Assembly: GCA_040222275.1 (NCBI GenBank)
Contig: JAVKDJ010000073.1
Span: forward strand, 52,481-116,480
DNA: 64,000 nucleotides
Direction: 5' to 3'
From: CAXBNB01 sp040222275
GTDB lineage: Bacteria; Bacteroidota; Bacteroidia; Cytophagales; Cyclobacteriaceae
Numbering within the stretch: position 1 is the stretch's first letter; every line of letters begins with the position of its first letter. The notes under the pieces are model-generated. The model worked only from the letters and a program-made list of their open reading frames with translations, made no database searches and was not told the DNA's origin. The position numbers and the translations under genes were made by a program. Shown here one piece after another: positions 17,910 through 27,513 of the stretch.

Positions 17910-19586
17910 ATGAAGCGAATACTACTTTCCCTACTTCTTTTCGGCCTGGTTGAAAGTTGCCAACAGCAACAGGGACAGAGAGAGCGCTCTATTTCTGATG
18001 ATCCTAAGTTTATCCAAACAGGAATGCAACTTTTCGAAGAAAAATGTAGCACATGCCATGGCTTTGATACAGAAGGCATAGGACCGGAATTAGGGGGAGT
18101 CACGCGGGAAGCAGAACCAGAGTGGATCAAAAAATTCATCAAAAGCCCTACCGATATGGTGAAAGGCAAAGACCCACGAGCTATGGCCTTGCATCAGCAG
18201 TACAAGGTTTATATGCCGGGGTTTGTGACTCTTTCCGAGCATGAGCTAAACTGCTTGTTAAGTTATATGCATCAATTTAAAAAAAAGCGAAGTTCGAAGG
18301 TGCAGGATTCAGCCGAAATGATCGCCAATCCAATAGAAGACTCTTTAGGGTATGCTGATTCCAGTTTGGAGATAGAATACCTAACTCAAATACCAGCATC
18401 TACGGAGAAGTTCCGTCTGGCATTGATAAACAAATTGGCCAATGCAGGGAAAACAGAACGCCTTTTCATAAATGACCAACGGGGAGTCCTTTACGAGCTC
18501 CGGAGCGATGAAACTGAAAAATACCTTGACATGAGGGATTATTTCCCAAACTTCAAAGATAAACCTGGACTTGGTTCTGGTTTTGGAAGTTTTGCCGTTC
18601 ACTCCGACTTCAGCGAAAATGGACTTTTTTATACATCCCATTCTGAAAACAAAAATAAAATTCCTGCTGACTTTCCTTTACCTGACAGCATCCCAGTAGA
18701 GTTTCAATGGGTGGTCAATGAGTGGAAGGCGGAATCACCAGGTCAAAGATCATTTAATGGAAAATACCGTGAAATATTACGAATTGATTTCCCCAGCCAC
18801 CTTCATGGCATTCAGGAAATAGCTTTTAAACCATCCATTTCAAAATCAGATAATGACTATGGGTTGCTCTATGTTACTGTCGGGGATGGTGGAGCTGTCA
18901 TAAAAGGCTATCAACAAGTGGTCATGCATGAGGGCACAAAAATTTGGGGAACCATTCTGAGGATAGACCCTCTTGGTAAAAACAGCGACAATGGCCGCTA
19001 TGGCATTCCACCCAGTAATCCGTATGCGAATAACCCTAAGCAACTAAGAGAAATATGGGCCTATGGTTTTAGAAACCCAAATAGAATCAGTTGGGACTCA
19101 TCCGGCCAAATGTACGCAAGTGATATAGGCCACAAAATCGTGGAAGAAGTTAACCGAATCTCACCAGGAAAATTCTATGGCTGGCCGATAAGGGAGGGTA
19201 CATTTTCTTTGAACCCATTTGGCAACCACAGCCTTGCCTATCCATTGCCAGAAAATGAAAACGAGCTCGATATTACCTATCCGATATTTCAATACGATCA
19301 TGACGATGGCACTGCCATTAGTGGTGGTTTTGTATCCCAAGGCAATACTTTAAAGGGGCAATACATATTTGGAGACATTACCCAGGGGACGGTGTTTGTT
19401 GGGGATTTCAATGCAACGACAAAGAGAAATATTCAAAAACTAAGTATTACGATGAAAAAAGAACCCACAAGCTTTTCCAAATTGACACAATCGAGCCGGG
19501 TTGATTTAAGGCTAGGTCAGGACCGTGATGGCAAGCTCTATTTTTTCACCAAAGCAGATGGCAAAATTTACAGGGCAGTTGATTAG
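17910..19586 (+). CDS. Lipoprotein fusion of cytochrome c and PQQ-dependent sugar dehydrogenase
   Basis: 558 residues with a lipoprotein signal ending LVESC (Cys 17). An N-terminal monohaem cytochrome c domain has the haem motif C46-S-T-C49-H50 and a likely axial Met102 in VYMPGF. It is followed by a six-bladed propeller of the glucose/sorbosone dehydrogenase type: GLGSGFGSFAVHSDF, LLYVTVGDGG, EIWAYGFRNPNRISWD, HKIVEEVNRISPGKFYGWP and QYDHDDGTAISGGF. Such quinoproteins oxidise sugars in the periplasm, and the fused haem could pass electrons to the respiratory chain. In this setting the substrate may be a sugar or oligomer released from the glycan (inference). It lies 32 bases after one sulfatase and 77 bases before the next. 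Confidence 0.85.
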   Translation: MKRILLSLLLFGLVESCQQQQGQRERSISDDPKFIQTGMQLFEEKCSTCHGFDTEGIGPELGGVTREAEPEWIKKFIKSPTDMVKGKDPRAMALHQQYKVYMPGFVTLSEHELNCLLSYMHQFKKKRSSKVQDSAEMIANPIEDSLGYADSSLEIEYLTQIPASTEKFRLALINKLANAGKTERLFINDQRGVLYELRSDETEKYLDMRDYFPNFKDKPGLGSGFGSFAVHSDFSENGLFYTSHSENKNKIPADFPLPDSIPVEFQWVVNEWKAESPGQRSFNGKYREILRIDFPSHLHGIQEIAFKPSISKSDNDYGLLYVTVGDGGAVIKGYQQVVMHEGTKIWGTILRIDPLGKNSDNGRYGIPPSNPYANNPKQLREIWAYGFRNPNRISWDSSGQMYASDIGHKIVEEVNRISPGKFYGWPIREGTFSLNPFGNHSLAYPLPENENELDITYPIFQYDHDDGTAISGGFVSQGNTLKGQYIFGDITQGTVFVGDFNATTKRNIQKLSITMKKEPTSFSKLTQSSRVDLRLGQDRDGKLYFFTKADGKIYRAVD

Positions 19587-19663
19587 CTGTATCACCCACT
19601 TAGAAAAACTGAATAAGGTGGTATTTCAAGACTTTAAAAAGACATGAAGAAAACACAACCAAT

Positions 19664-21646
19664 ATGAAAGGACTGAAGAACGTTGGATACGCAATATTAT
19701 TGATATGGCTTCTGAGCAATTGCCAAAAAGGGGATCAAAGGCCAAACATCGTCTTCATTATGGCAGACGATCTTGGGTACTCCGATTTGAGCTGTTATGG
19801 AAGCGAAATCCAAACGCCCAATATTGATAAACTCGCTGATCATGGTACCCGGTTTACCCATTACTACACAACCCCAATGTGTGTCACTTCCCGGGTAGCC
19901 TTATTGTCCGGGATGGAGTTTAAGGCGGCTGGTGGAGAGGGCCTGCCTAATGCTACAAGCCTTCCGAAGGTACTCAGGCATGCGGGTTATAGCACTCATA
20001 TAGTTGGAAAAAACCATGGGATGTCCAATTTCAGAATTGGTGATCCGGATACGGATTATGGATTTGATCATTTTTTCGGATTCAGTGGTGGCGAGCTGAA
20101 TAGCTTTACTGGAGAGGGCCGCGTAGAGTGGCAAAATGACGGGGAGATTTTTCCTCAGTCGGAGTTGCCAGAAGACTTCTATACCACGAAAGACTTCACG
20201 GATTACTCTATAAAGTACATGAAAGAAGCACTGGAGCAAGGCAAGCCTTTTTTTAGCTTTGTTGCCTATAATGCCCCTCACACACCACTGCATGCTCCTG
20301 AAAGAAACGTGCGTAAATACTACGATCCGGCAAATGGCGTGAATGTATATAAAGACGGCTGGGAGAAAATGCGGGAGCAAAGGCTTGAAAGGATGAAGGC
20401 ACAGGGGATAGTAGATCAGTCAGTTGAACTGTCCAAACCGGGAGTAGAAATCCCAGACTGGGAATTACTACCAGATACTTCTTTGAACAGCTGGGATCTT
20501 CAGAAAAAATTTGAGTACCTGTCCAGGAGTGCTTATGCCGGTATGGTTGACAACATTGATGAAAATGTGGGAAGGATTGTCTCTTTTTTGAAGGATCCAA
20601 ATGGAGACGGGAATGAAGAGGACAGTCAGATTGACAATACGATTATAGTTTTTGTGTCGGATAATGGAGGATGTTATGCCGGACTTTACACCAATAGGAA
20701 TGCTTTGCCCTGGAGTAAAAGCAATGGGTGGTTTACAACCAACTACGGTTGGGGAACGTTGAGCAATACACCCTTTCGGTACTACAAACATGCCAGCCAT
20801 GAAGGGGCACTTCGATCACCCCTGGTTGTCCATTGGCCTGATGGTCTGAAACTTCCAAAAGGAAAGTTGAACAGGGAAATGATCAGGATTTGGGACTTCT
20901 ACCCTACTTTTCTGGAGTTGGCGAATACAAAATATCCGAATAATCAACCAGGTAAAAAAGCCCTAATGGGCAAAAGCTTTTTATCCCTTCTGAAGGGTGA
21001 AGAATTTGAACCTGAGAAAAGTTTCATTTCCAGTTTTCATCGTACTCGTGGGTTGATTGATGGGGATTGGAAACTGACAAGCTACTTCGATAGTCCTTTT
21101 GAACTGTACAACCTAAAAAATGACCCAGTAGAAAATACCGATCTGGCTGGAGAGGAAGTCGAAACTTACCAAAAACTGATACAAAAGTGGCACGACTACA
21201 CCGAAAAACATGGGTTTGAAGATGATCCTCAATGGAACCGTCCCGTTGGCGATGTACGGCGGGGTTGGGGCTATGACTTTTTGGCTGCAGGCCAGGGCAT
21301 AATCGCGACTACACCCATTTGTATGTCCGATCAAGTCCGAACCAACGAGAAGCTGAAAATCAAATTTGACGGAACCATAGATTTTTCCAATACTGAAGAA
21401 AAAGTAATTCGATTGCAAAAATATGGAGACCCGACCATTCTATGGTCAGCCGATCCGGATAAGTCGAGCGATTTTCAGGGGAAAAACGAGATCGTTTTTC
21501 AAGACTTTCCTGAACTGGAACCAGACACACACTATTACATTACCTGGGATCGTGGATGGGTACGGATCGAAAAAAACGGCAAGTCACAACCACTTCTATT
21601 TGCCAAAGAGAGTGCTTTTGCTTTTCGATTTAGAACAAAAAAATAA
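19664..21646 (+). CDS. S1-type sulfatase with non-consensus motif C-V-T-S-R and Big_5-like tail
   Basis: 660 residues; the lipoprotein signal ends LLSNC (Cys 20). Overall sulfatase features are intact: FIMADDLGYSD, YNAPHTPLHAPE and FVSDNGGCY. The maturation site reads C73-V-T-S-R77, with Thr where the usual signature has Pro or Ala. The Cys and Arg are kept, so formylglycine formation may still occur. A C-terminal tail of about 100 residues (KIKFDGTIDFSNTEEKVIRL, then DTHYYITWDRGWVRI) matches the pattern of SbsA/Big_5 Ig-like domains. The next gene starts only 7 bases downstream. A catalytically altered sulfatase is possible but not shown. Confidence 0.87.
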   Translation: MKGLKNVGYAILLIWLLSNCQKGDQRPNIVFIMADDLGYSDLSCYGSEIQTPNIDKLADHGTRFTHYYTTPMCVTSRVALLSGMEFKAAGGEGLPNATSLPKVLRHAGYSTHIVGKNHGMSNFRIGDPDTDYGFDHFFGFSGGELNSFTGEGRVEWQNDGEIFPQSELPEDFYTTKDFTDYSIKYMKEALEQGKPFFSFVAYNAPHTPLHAPERNVRKYYDPANGVNVYKDGWEKMREQRLERMKAQGIVDQSVELSKPGVEIPDWELLPDTSLNSWDLQKKFEYLSRSAYAGMVDNIDENVGRIVSFLKDPNGDGNEEDSQIDNTIIVFVSDNGGCYAGLYTNRNALPWSKSNGWFTTNYGWGTLSNTPFRYYKHASHEGALRSPLVVHWPDGLKLPKGKLNREMIRIWDFYPTFLELANTKYPNNQPGKKALMGKSFLSLLKGEEFEPEKSFISSFHRTRGLIDGDWKLTSYFDSPFELYNLKNDPVENTDLAGEEVETYQKLIQKWHDYTEKHGFEDDPQWNRPVGDVRRGWGYDFLAAGQGIIATTPICMSDQVRTNEKLKIKFDGTIDFSNTEEKVIRLQKYGDPTILWSADPDKSSDFQGKNEIVFQDFPELEPDTHYYITWDRGWVRIEKNGKSQPLLFAKESAFAFRFRTKK

Positions 21647-21653
21647 TCTCAAT

Positions 21654-22640
21654 ATGATGAAACAGACAACAGATTTTGCTTTTAAAGCCATTCTAAACAC
21701 AGCATTGCTGGCTCTTGTTCTTACATCGCACGCCCAAAACCTGCCTGGTTTTGACTCAAAAACCACCAAATTCAATTATGCCTATTCATACGATGGTTTC
21801 AATCAGGACCGTGACGATGTGGCAGCTTCAGGCATGACTTTGGCCATCTTTGATAAACTTGGCCTGGCTGACCGGATAGTACACTTCCATTTCAATACCA
21901 ATTTTGGTGGAAAACCTACCCATGCAGAAGAGCATAGGAAGAGTGCCTTGCAAACCGCAGTGCTCTTTGGTATCATAAAGGATGAAAACGGGGACGATGC
22001 ATTTTTTGATGTTTCCCGATCTGAAAAGGAAAGGACTGAAGCCATCGATCACCTGGCTGCCCAGATTAAAAAAGCAAATAAAAAAGAACCTCTAATGATT
22101 TTTGCGGCGGGAGGCGTGCAACTCCCCTACCTGGCATTGCAAAAGGCCATTGACAATGGAACTTCGAAAAAAGCCCTGCAATCAGTAGTGTTTGTTTCCC
22201 ATGCCAGGGCCAACGAACAAACCAGAAGAAAAGACCACCCTGATTACAAAAATAATTGGGATGATTTAAAGCAATTATCCCCACACGTGCAGTTCGTAGA
22301 TTATACTTCTCCGCTAGTCAATGGCCGAAGGGATGGTGGAGTAAACCTCTCTCAAAACTCTACCGCTTGGAATCAAGGGCCAAGAGGGGACAAAGGGAAA
22401 GGTGTAGAAGATTGGGAATGGCTCAGAGACTATGGCGAGACGGTGAAAGGCTTTGGTTTTGAAGGTACGAAAGGTGAATGGCTACTCACACGGCTGAAAG
22501 CTGCTGGCGCCCCGGAGTTGGGACACAACGCCAATGCCGAAGGAGATGCCTCAGACGCAGGAATGGTATTTACCCAACTCCCTGGCGGCATTACAGATGC
22601 TACGATGGAGGAAATCAAGCTCTTCTTTATGGACAAGTAA
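21654..22640 (+). CDS. Secreted nucleoside-hydrolase-like protein
   Basis: 328 residues from the first of two adjacent ATGs. This start gives a clean Sec signal (MMKQTTDFAFKAILNTALLA, cleavage near SHAQ) and lies 7 bases past the previous stop; the open frame extends further upstream only into the preceding gene. The mature start has an Asp-rich loop (YDGFNQDRDDVAASGMTLAI) and then FAAGGVQLPYLALQKAIDNG. Both are reminiscent of the nucleoside-hydrolase/DUF1593 fold, where early Asp residues bind calcium. The match is by pattern only. Two clear DUF1593 proteins are encoded further on, so the fold recurs here. A sugar-cleaving role is inference. Confidence 0.6.
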   Translation: MMKQTTDFAFKAILNTALLALVLTSHAQNLPGFDSKTTKFNYAYSYDGFNQDRDDVAASGMTLAIFDKLGLADRIVHFHFNTNFGGKPTHAEEHRKSALQTAVLFGIIKDENGDDAFFDVSRSEKERTEAIDHLAAQIKKANKKEPLMIFAAGGVQLPYLALQKAIDNGTSKKALQSVVFVSHARANEQTRRKDHPDYKNNWDDLKQLSPHVQFVDYTSPLVNGRRDGGVNLSQNSTAWNQGPRGDKGKGVEDWEWLRDYGETVKGFGFEGTKGEWLLTRLKAAGAPELGHNANAEGDASDAGMVFTQLPGGITDATMEEIKLFFMDK

Positions 22641-22682
22641 GTCACTGCTTTTGATAAACTTCTTGAGTTATAAAAGAACACA

Positions 22683-24956
22683 ATGAAAATGAGACCATAT
22701 AACGTTACCTTATTTAGGATTAGTCCTCTTCAGCTGCACCGTTTTTTAGGAAAAAGAATCACAGTGTTTTATGCATTATGCTTCACACTATCGGTAACTG
22801 CTACGGCCCAAAGTACAGTATCAATATTCAATGTACACAACTCGCCCATGGTCGATTTTGCACTGAACGACCTGAAAGATGAGCTATATTCTAATCAGAC
22901 GATCATTAAGAAAACAGGTGTATCAGATGCGACGCTATTGCTTATTACCAAATCGGATATCAGTTCTGGTAAATCATCACAGCTGAAGTATCCTAAGGTT
23001 GATTTTGATCTAAAGGCTGAAGGTTTTGTTATTAAAAAAGACAAACAAAATAAAATATGGGTTATTGGTGCGGATGAGCCGGGGCTCATGTATGGCATCC
23101 TTGAATTAGTGGAGCAGGTTCAACTCTACGGGATGGAAGGTATAAAAGAAACCAACCAAAACCCATACATGAAGACTCGTGGAACCAAATTCAACCTTCC
23201 ATTGGATGTGCGTACGCCTACCTATACAGACCCAAGTGAAGCTAGCAACCAAAACATGCTCGAAATGTGGAGCATGGACTTCTGGACAGAATACATCGAC
23301 AAACTGGCCAGGGACCGGTACAACATGATCTCTCTTTGGAGCCTTCATCCTTTTCCCTCCATGTTGAAAGTGCCAGACTATCCAGAAGTGGCATTGGATG
23401 ATGTTTGGCGAACGACCCACTCAACGAGCATTTTCCGGCCTGTGGGAAATGGTGTTAAATACCCTAACATATCAGCCAACACAGAGGTGATCAAACAAAT
23501 CACCATTGAAGAAAAAATTGAGTATTGGCAAAGAGTGATGAGTTATGCCAAAGATCGAAATGTGGACATCTTCCTGATGGTCTGGAACATTTTCGATTGG
23601 GGTATAGATGAAAAATATGGCATTACTGAAAAGCCTGAAAACCCAGTGACCAGAGACTATTTCCGAAAGAGTGTAAAACAAATGCTTCTTACCTACCCTG
23701 ACCTCTCTGGAATAGGTCTTACTGTTGGCGAAAACATGGCAGGATATGAAGGCGAGGTGAAAGAAGAATGGGCTTTTGACACCTATGGCAAAGGGGTATT
23801 GGAAGCATTGGAACTCGATCCTGACCGTAAAATCACCTTCATTCATCGCCTTCATCAGGGAGATGTGAAACTTATATCAAATCAGTTTGCACCTCTGATC
23901 GATCATAAAAACGTCAACTTCATTTTCAGCTTTAAGTATGCCCAGGCCCACATCATGAGTTCAACCCGGCAGCCCTATGCTGATGATTTTGTAAAAGAAA
24001 TCGGGGGAATGAAGACGCTATGGACGCTTAGAAATGATGACAATTATTACTTCAGATGGGGAGGGGTGAAATTTTTGAGGGAGTTCATCAAAAACATCCC
24101 CTATGATGTATCAGAAGGGTTTTACTATGGATCTGATGGTTATGTGTGGGGAAGGGACTTTATGTCGAAGAATGAACGAAATCCACGTGAGTTAGATATT
24201 AAAAAGCACTGGTACCACTGGATGTCTATGGGACGGCTGGGATACAATCCTGGATTGGCCGATCAACGATTTGCCGAAATGCTAAAGTATCGTTTTCCTG
24301 AAGCAGACGACCAGTCGCTTTTTACAGCCTGGCAGGAAGCTTCCATGGTTTATCCCGTGACCACCGGATTTCATTGGGGACCCGCAGATTTTAGCTGGTA
24401 CATCGAAGGTTGTATGTCACGTAAGGGCCACCCCACAGCTTCTATTGATCAAAAGGGCATTCACCATGTAGATCAGTTTATCCAGCAACCAGTGCATCCC
24501 GGAACGAACAACCAGACAATACCAGATTATGTAGAAATGGTCATGGCTGGCGAGACTTCCGACTTGACCACTCCCCTGCAAGTTGCAGAAAAGCTTCATG
24601 GCCATGCGGATAAGGCTTTGGAATTGCTCATGGGTATCGGCCAATTTAAAGATGAGACATTATCGAAAACAGTAGAAGATATCTGGTCTATCAGCTACTT
24701 GGGTAAGTACTATGCCCATAAAATCAGCGGTTCTACCCATGTAGCCTTTTATCGAAAGTTCAGGAAAAAAGAACATCAGGATAAGGCAGTAGAAGAGCTC
24801 GAAATGGCACTGGATTACTGCAAGAAATTCACGGAGAATGCATCAAAGCAGCACATCAACCCAATGTGGATGAAACGAGTGGGAATGGCAGATTGGATGA
24901 AATTTATTGAGCATGCCGAACAGGATATTGAAACAGCAAAACAAATCATAGATTAA
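22683..24956 (+). CDS. Secreted glycoside hydrolase-like protein (GH20/GH67-type architecture)
   Basis: 757 residues with a long n-region and a Sec signal ending near TATAQ. Residues about 45-150 form an alpha/beta domain (GFVIKKDKQNKIWVIGADEP, then GLMYGILELVEQV) like the non-catalytic domain that precedes the barrel in GH20, GH67, GH84 and GH115 enzymes. A TIM barrel follows: DKLARDRYNMISLWSLHPFP, DIFLMVWNIFDWG and GIGLTVGENMAGYEG. Glu350 in the last motif is a good catalytic candidate. GH67 and GH115 are alpha-glucuronidases, which would suit a glucuronorhamnan, but I cannot fix the family. The next gene begins 1 base after the stop (TAAGATG), implying coupled translation. Confidence 0.65.
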   Translation: MKMRPYNVTLFRISPLQLHRFLGKRITVFYALCFTLSVTATAQSTVSIFNVHNSPMVDFALNDLKDELYSNQTIIKKTGVSDATLLLITKSDISSGKSSQLKYPKVDFDLKAEGFVIKKDKQNKIWVIGADEPGLMYGILELVEQVQLYGMEGIKETNQNPYMKTRGTKFNLPLDVRTPTYTDPSEASNQNMLEMWSMDFWTEYIDKLARDRYNMISLWSLHPFPSMLKVPDYPEVALDDVWRTTHSTSIFRPVGNGVKYPNISANTEVIKQITIEEKIEYWQRVMSYAKDRNVDIFLMVWNIFDWGIDEKYGITEKPENPVTRDYFRKSVKQMLLTYPDLSGIGLTVGENMAGYEGEVKEEWAFDTYGKGVLEALELDPDRKITFIHRLHQGDVKLISNQFAPLIDHKNVNFIFSFKYAQAHIMSSTRQPYADDFVKEIGGMKTLWTLRNDDNYYFRWGGVKFLREFIKNIPYDVSEGFYYGSDGYVWGRDFMSKNERNPRELDIKKHWYHWMSMGRLGYNPGLADQRFAEMLKYRFPEADDQSLFTAWQEASMVYPVTTGFHWGPADFSWYIEGCMSRKGHPTASIDQKGIHHVDQFIQQPVHPGTNNQTIPDYVEMVMAGETSDLTTPLQVAEKLHGHADKALELLMGIGQFKDETLSKTVEDIWSISYLGKYYAHKISGSTHVAFYRKFRKKEHQDKAVEELEMALDYCKKFTENASKQHINPMWMKRVGMADWMKFIEHAEQDIETAKQIID

Positions 24957-24957
24957 G

Positions 24958-25935
24958 ATGAAAAAATGTAAAACAATTCTACTTTTCTTTCTACTTGCCA
25001 CTACAGTGGCTATCGCACAGGAAAACCGCTCTAAGGTAGGTATAAGGCCATATCCACGTGACAGTGTTCATGAATCCACTGGGGGCGATAGGGTTGCCAA
25101 CTGGAAACCAGGAATTGGCAATTATGATGCGATGCTTAGGGCAGATGATTATACTGCCTTGAATATAGATGTGGTTAAGGGCTATAATGGCGTTTTTCGC
25201 ACTAAAAAACGTTTTTTTGAGCATTACATCCATCAACAAGGAGGAGACTGGGTGGATACCAATCCGAAAACGAATAAGCTTATCAAAACAATTCGTTCAT
25301 ACGAGGAAGCAGGAAATGAAGTGCAACATATCATCATTTGTCGGGAAGGATGGCTATATGATAAAGAAAATGGCGATACCGGGCCCATCGCAGGAGACCC
25401 ACGGATACTTCACCAAAGAGATGTGGACGATACCCGAAAAGTATTCAAAGATGCCCATGCCCTTGGGCTCATAAAACACGACAATTATAAGCTGATACAA
25501 ATGGTGGTCCACCCAGCCGTTTTTCTTGACGATCCTCAAGCAAGAGCGATTGTCAGTACTATGGATGGGGTCTGTATTGAATCTCATCAGTATAATCGTT
25601 ATTGGCCATTAGGAAATGAGATCTCAAACCCTAAGGAAATAGCCAGGGGTGCCCAATGGGTGCTGGAACAAGGGCTGGATTATATTTTTTATTACGGGCC
25701 ATACCAGTATGAAGGGTGCGAAACTTACACAGACTTTCTAGAAAGAGATTGGTTGAGGTCTTTTTGGGAAAATGGCTTGCCAAAGCACCATAAAAACATG
25801 TACTACTACCTGAATGCGTTTCCGCACGGCTGTGGGAATACCAGGCCGATTGGGCCCGAATCTGATCCGTATTCCTACCTCGGGTTTGCCAAGTGGCTTA
25901 TTCAAGAGATGGAACAGAAAAATGAAACGGACTGA
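24958..25935 (+). CDS. Secreted protein of unknown function, barrel-like
   Basis: 325 residues with a Sec signal (cleavage near VAIAQ). No family recognised. The sequence alternates predicted strands and helices in a way that fits a small (beta/alpha) barrel: VQHIIICREGWLYD, YKLIQMVVHPAVF, VSTMDGVCIESHQYNRYWP and LDYIFYYGPYQYEGCET. Conserved-looking acidic and aromatic residues sit at strand ends. Its start is separated by one base from the stop of the GH20/GH67-like gene, so the two products may act together. A glycan-degrading role rests on context only. Confidence 0.6.
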   Translation: MKKCKTILLFFLLATTVAIAQENRSKVGIRPYPRDSVHESTGGDRVANWKPGIGNYDAMLRADDYTALNIDVVKGYNGVFRTKKRFFEHYIHQQGGDWVDTNPKTNKLIKTIRSYEEAGNEVQHIIICREGWLYDKENGDTGPIAGDPRILHQRDVDDTRKVFKDAHALGLIKHDNYKLIQMVVHPAVFLDDPQARAIVSTMDGVCIESHQYNRYWPLGNEISNPKEIARGAQWVLEQGLDYIFYYGPYQYEGCETYTDFLERDWLRSFWENGLPKHHKNMYYYLNAFPHGCGNTRPIGPESDPYSYLGFAKWLIQEMEQKNETD

Positions 25936-25955
25936 CACTGCATAATGAGATTAAA

Positions 25956-27488
25956 ATGAGGATTATAATAGGGATTCTCTGTTTAATAGCTCAATTGACA
26001 GAGCTTAATGCCCAAACTTTCAGGTCCAATACAGGTTCAACCCATCTCAATTTCATAGTCATCCTGGCTGATGATCTGGGATATGGTGATGTAGGTGCCT
26101 ATCGCAAATTGTACAAGGGAACGGACGACAAACCCACAGCCTATAAGCACACCCCCACTATGGACAGACTGGCAGACGAGGGAGTGTTGTTTAGCCGGGC
26201 TTATGCCACGGGTTGGTGTGCGCCCAGTAGACAGGTATTGCTTAGTGGCATGTGGGTTGGTCGAACAAAAGCCAGGGAGCAGTCCTGGTTGGGCAACCAA
26301 CTCCGAAAGAAAGGGTACACAACCGGGCTTATGGGGAAGATGCATGGAAAGTTTCCCATAGAAAGGTGTTTTGCCAATGTCGATGCTGACAAGGCTGAAT
26401 TTGATGACGGCATTTTCTTCAATGGAGGGGCTCGACCTTCATATATGAAAAAGGGAGAGGCACTTCCCACACGAAAGGCTTTGAAACCCTCAAAGTTTGT
26501 AGCCGCAGAAGGGGATTATATAACTGACGTTTTCACCGATCATGCGGTGGATTTTATTAAACGCCATCAGAAAAAGCCGTTCATGCTTCATATCGCCCAC
26601 ACTGCTCCACACACCCCTTTGCAAGGGAAGCCCGAGGACATGCGTAAGTTGTTTCCTGAAAAATATGGCAAGTTGAGCGATGAAAAAATTCGTGCCAGTG
26701 CGGCAAAAAAGGAAGACATGGGTTTAATGGCCGACCACTACACTGCAATGGTCTATGGGCTCGATCGGGGCATAGGCCGGGTAATGGAAACGCTCAAGAC
26801 TTGTGGTATTGAAGATAACACAATTGTCATAATCGTTAGCGACAATGGGGCCATTGAAGGCTCCAACTATCCTTTCGATGGACACAAGTGGGATGCCCTG
26901 GAGGGAGGCATCAGGATACCGATGATCATGTGGTCTAGGGCTTTGATGGATTCTAATGCGTCAGGGTCAGTTTGTGATCGAATGGTTTCATTGGCGGATA
27001 TTGCCCCTACAGTTGTGGCAGCCTCCGGGGCAAATTCCGAAGTGCACACGGATGGCATTGATCTGCTACCTCACCTGATTGGAGAAAAACCTTGGCCAGA
27101 AAACCGACGGTACCTGATTACCAATTCATGCTATACCTTTCAAAATACCGGGGCAATGGATTTTGGCTTTGAGTACAGGGAAAAGCAACAGCTCATGCAA
27201 AATGTTTACGTCACCGATAGCTCAAAAATCATCAGTTGGAATCCGAATAAGACCAAACATATAGGTGTGGTTTACAAGGAGTTGCCCAATATGATTGGCA
27301 AAGAGGCCCCAAACGTCATCCTAAAGGAGCAAACTCCCAAAGATGGAGTACTGCCTGAGAGTAGTTATGCCTTGAACCTTTTCAATGAAATGGCCGGACT
27401 GATCGTCAACTCTAAAGGTGACATACTGCAAACCTGGAGCTGTGCTACCCCTGGGGAGCTTGCGAATTACACATGGTGGTGGGAATAA
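25956..27488 (+). CDS. S1-type sulfatase (C-A-P-S-R), secreted
   Basis: 510 residues with a Sec signal (cleavage near ELNAQ). Sulfatase motifs: VILADDLGYGDVG, maturation site C88-A-P-S-R92, HTAPHTPLQG, IVSDNGAIEG and GHKWDALEGGIRIPM. The C-terminus ends ELANYTWWWE. That ending recurs in a degenerate stretch near 34.8 kb (see the relic entry). It sits 20 bases after the preceding gene. Substrate unknown. Confidence 0.93.
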   Translation: MRIIIGILCLIAQLTELNAQTFRSNTGSTHLNFIVILADDLGYGDVGAYRKLYKGTDDKPTAYKHTPTMDRLADEGVLFSRAYATGWCAPSRQVLLSGMWVGRTKAREQSWLGNQLRKKGYTTGLMGKMHGKFPIERCFANVDADKAEFDDGIFFNGGARPSYMKKGEALPTRKALKPSKFVAAEGDYITDVFTDHAVDFIKRHQKKPFMLHIAHTAPHTPLQGKPEDMRKLFPEKYGKLSDEKIRASAAKKEDMGLMADHYTAMVYGLDRGIGRVMETLKTCGIEDNTIVIIVSDNGAIEGSNYPFDGHKWDALEGGIRIPMIMWSRALMDSNASGSVCDRMVSLADIAPTVVAASGANSEVHTDGIDLLPHLIGEKPWPENRRYLITNSCYTFQNTGAMDFGFEYREKQQLMQNVYVTDSSKIISWNPNKTKHIGVVYKELPNMIGKEAPNVILKEQTPKDGVLPESSYALNLFNEMAGLIVNSKGDILQTWSCATPGELANYTWWWE

Positions 27489-27513
27489 TTTTTAAACAAA
27501 AAATCAAATCCGT

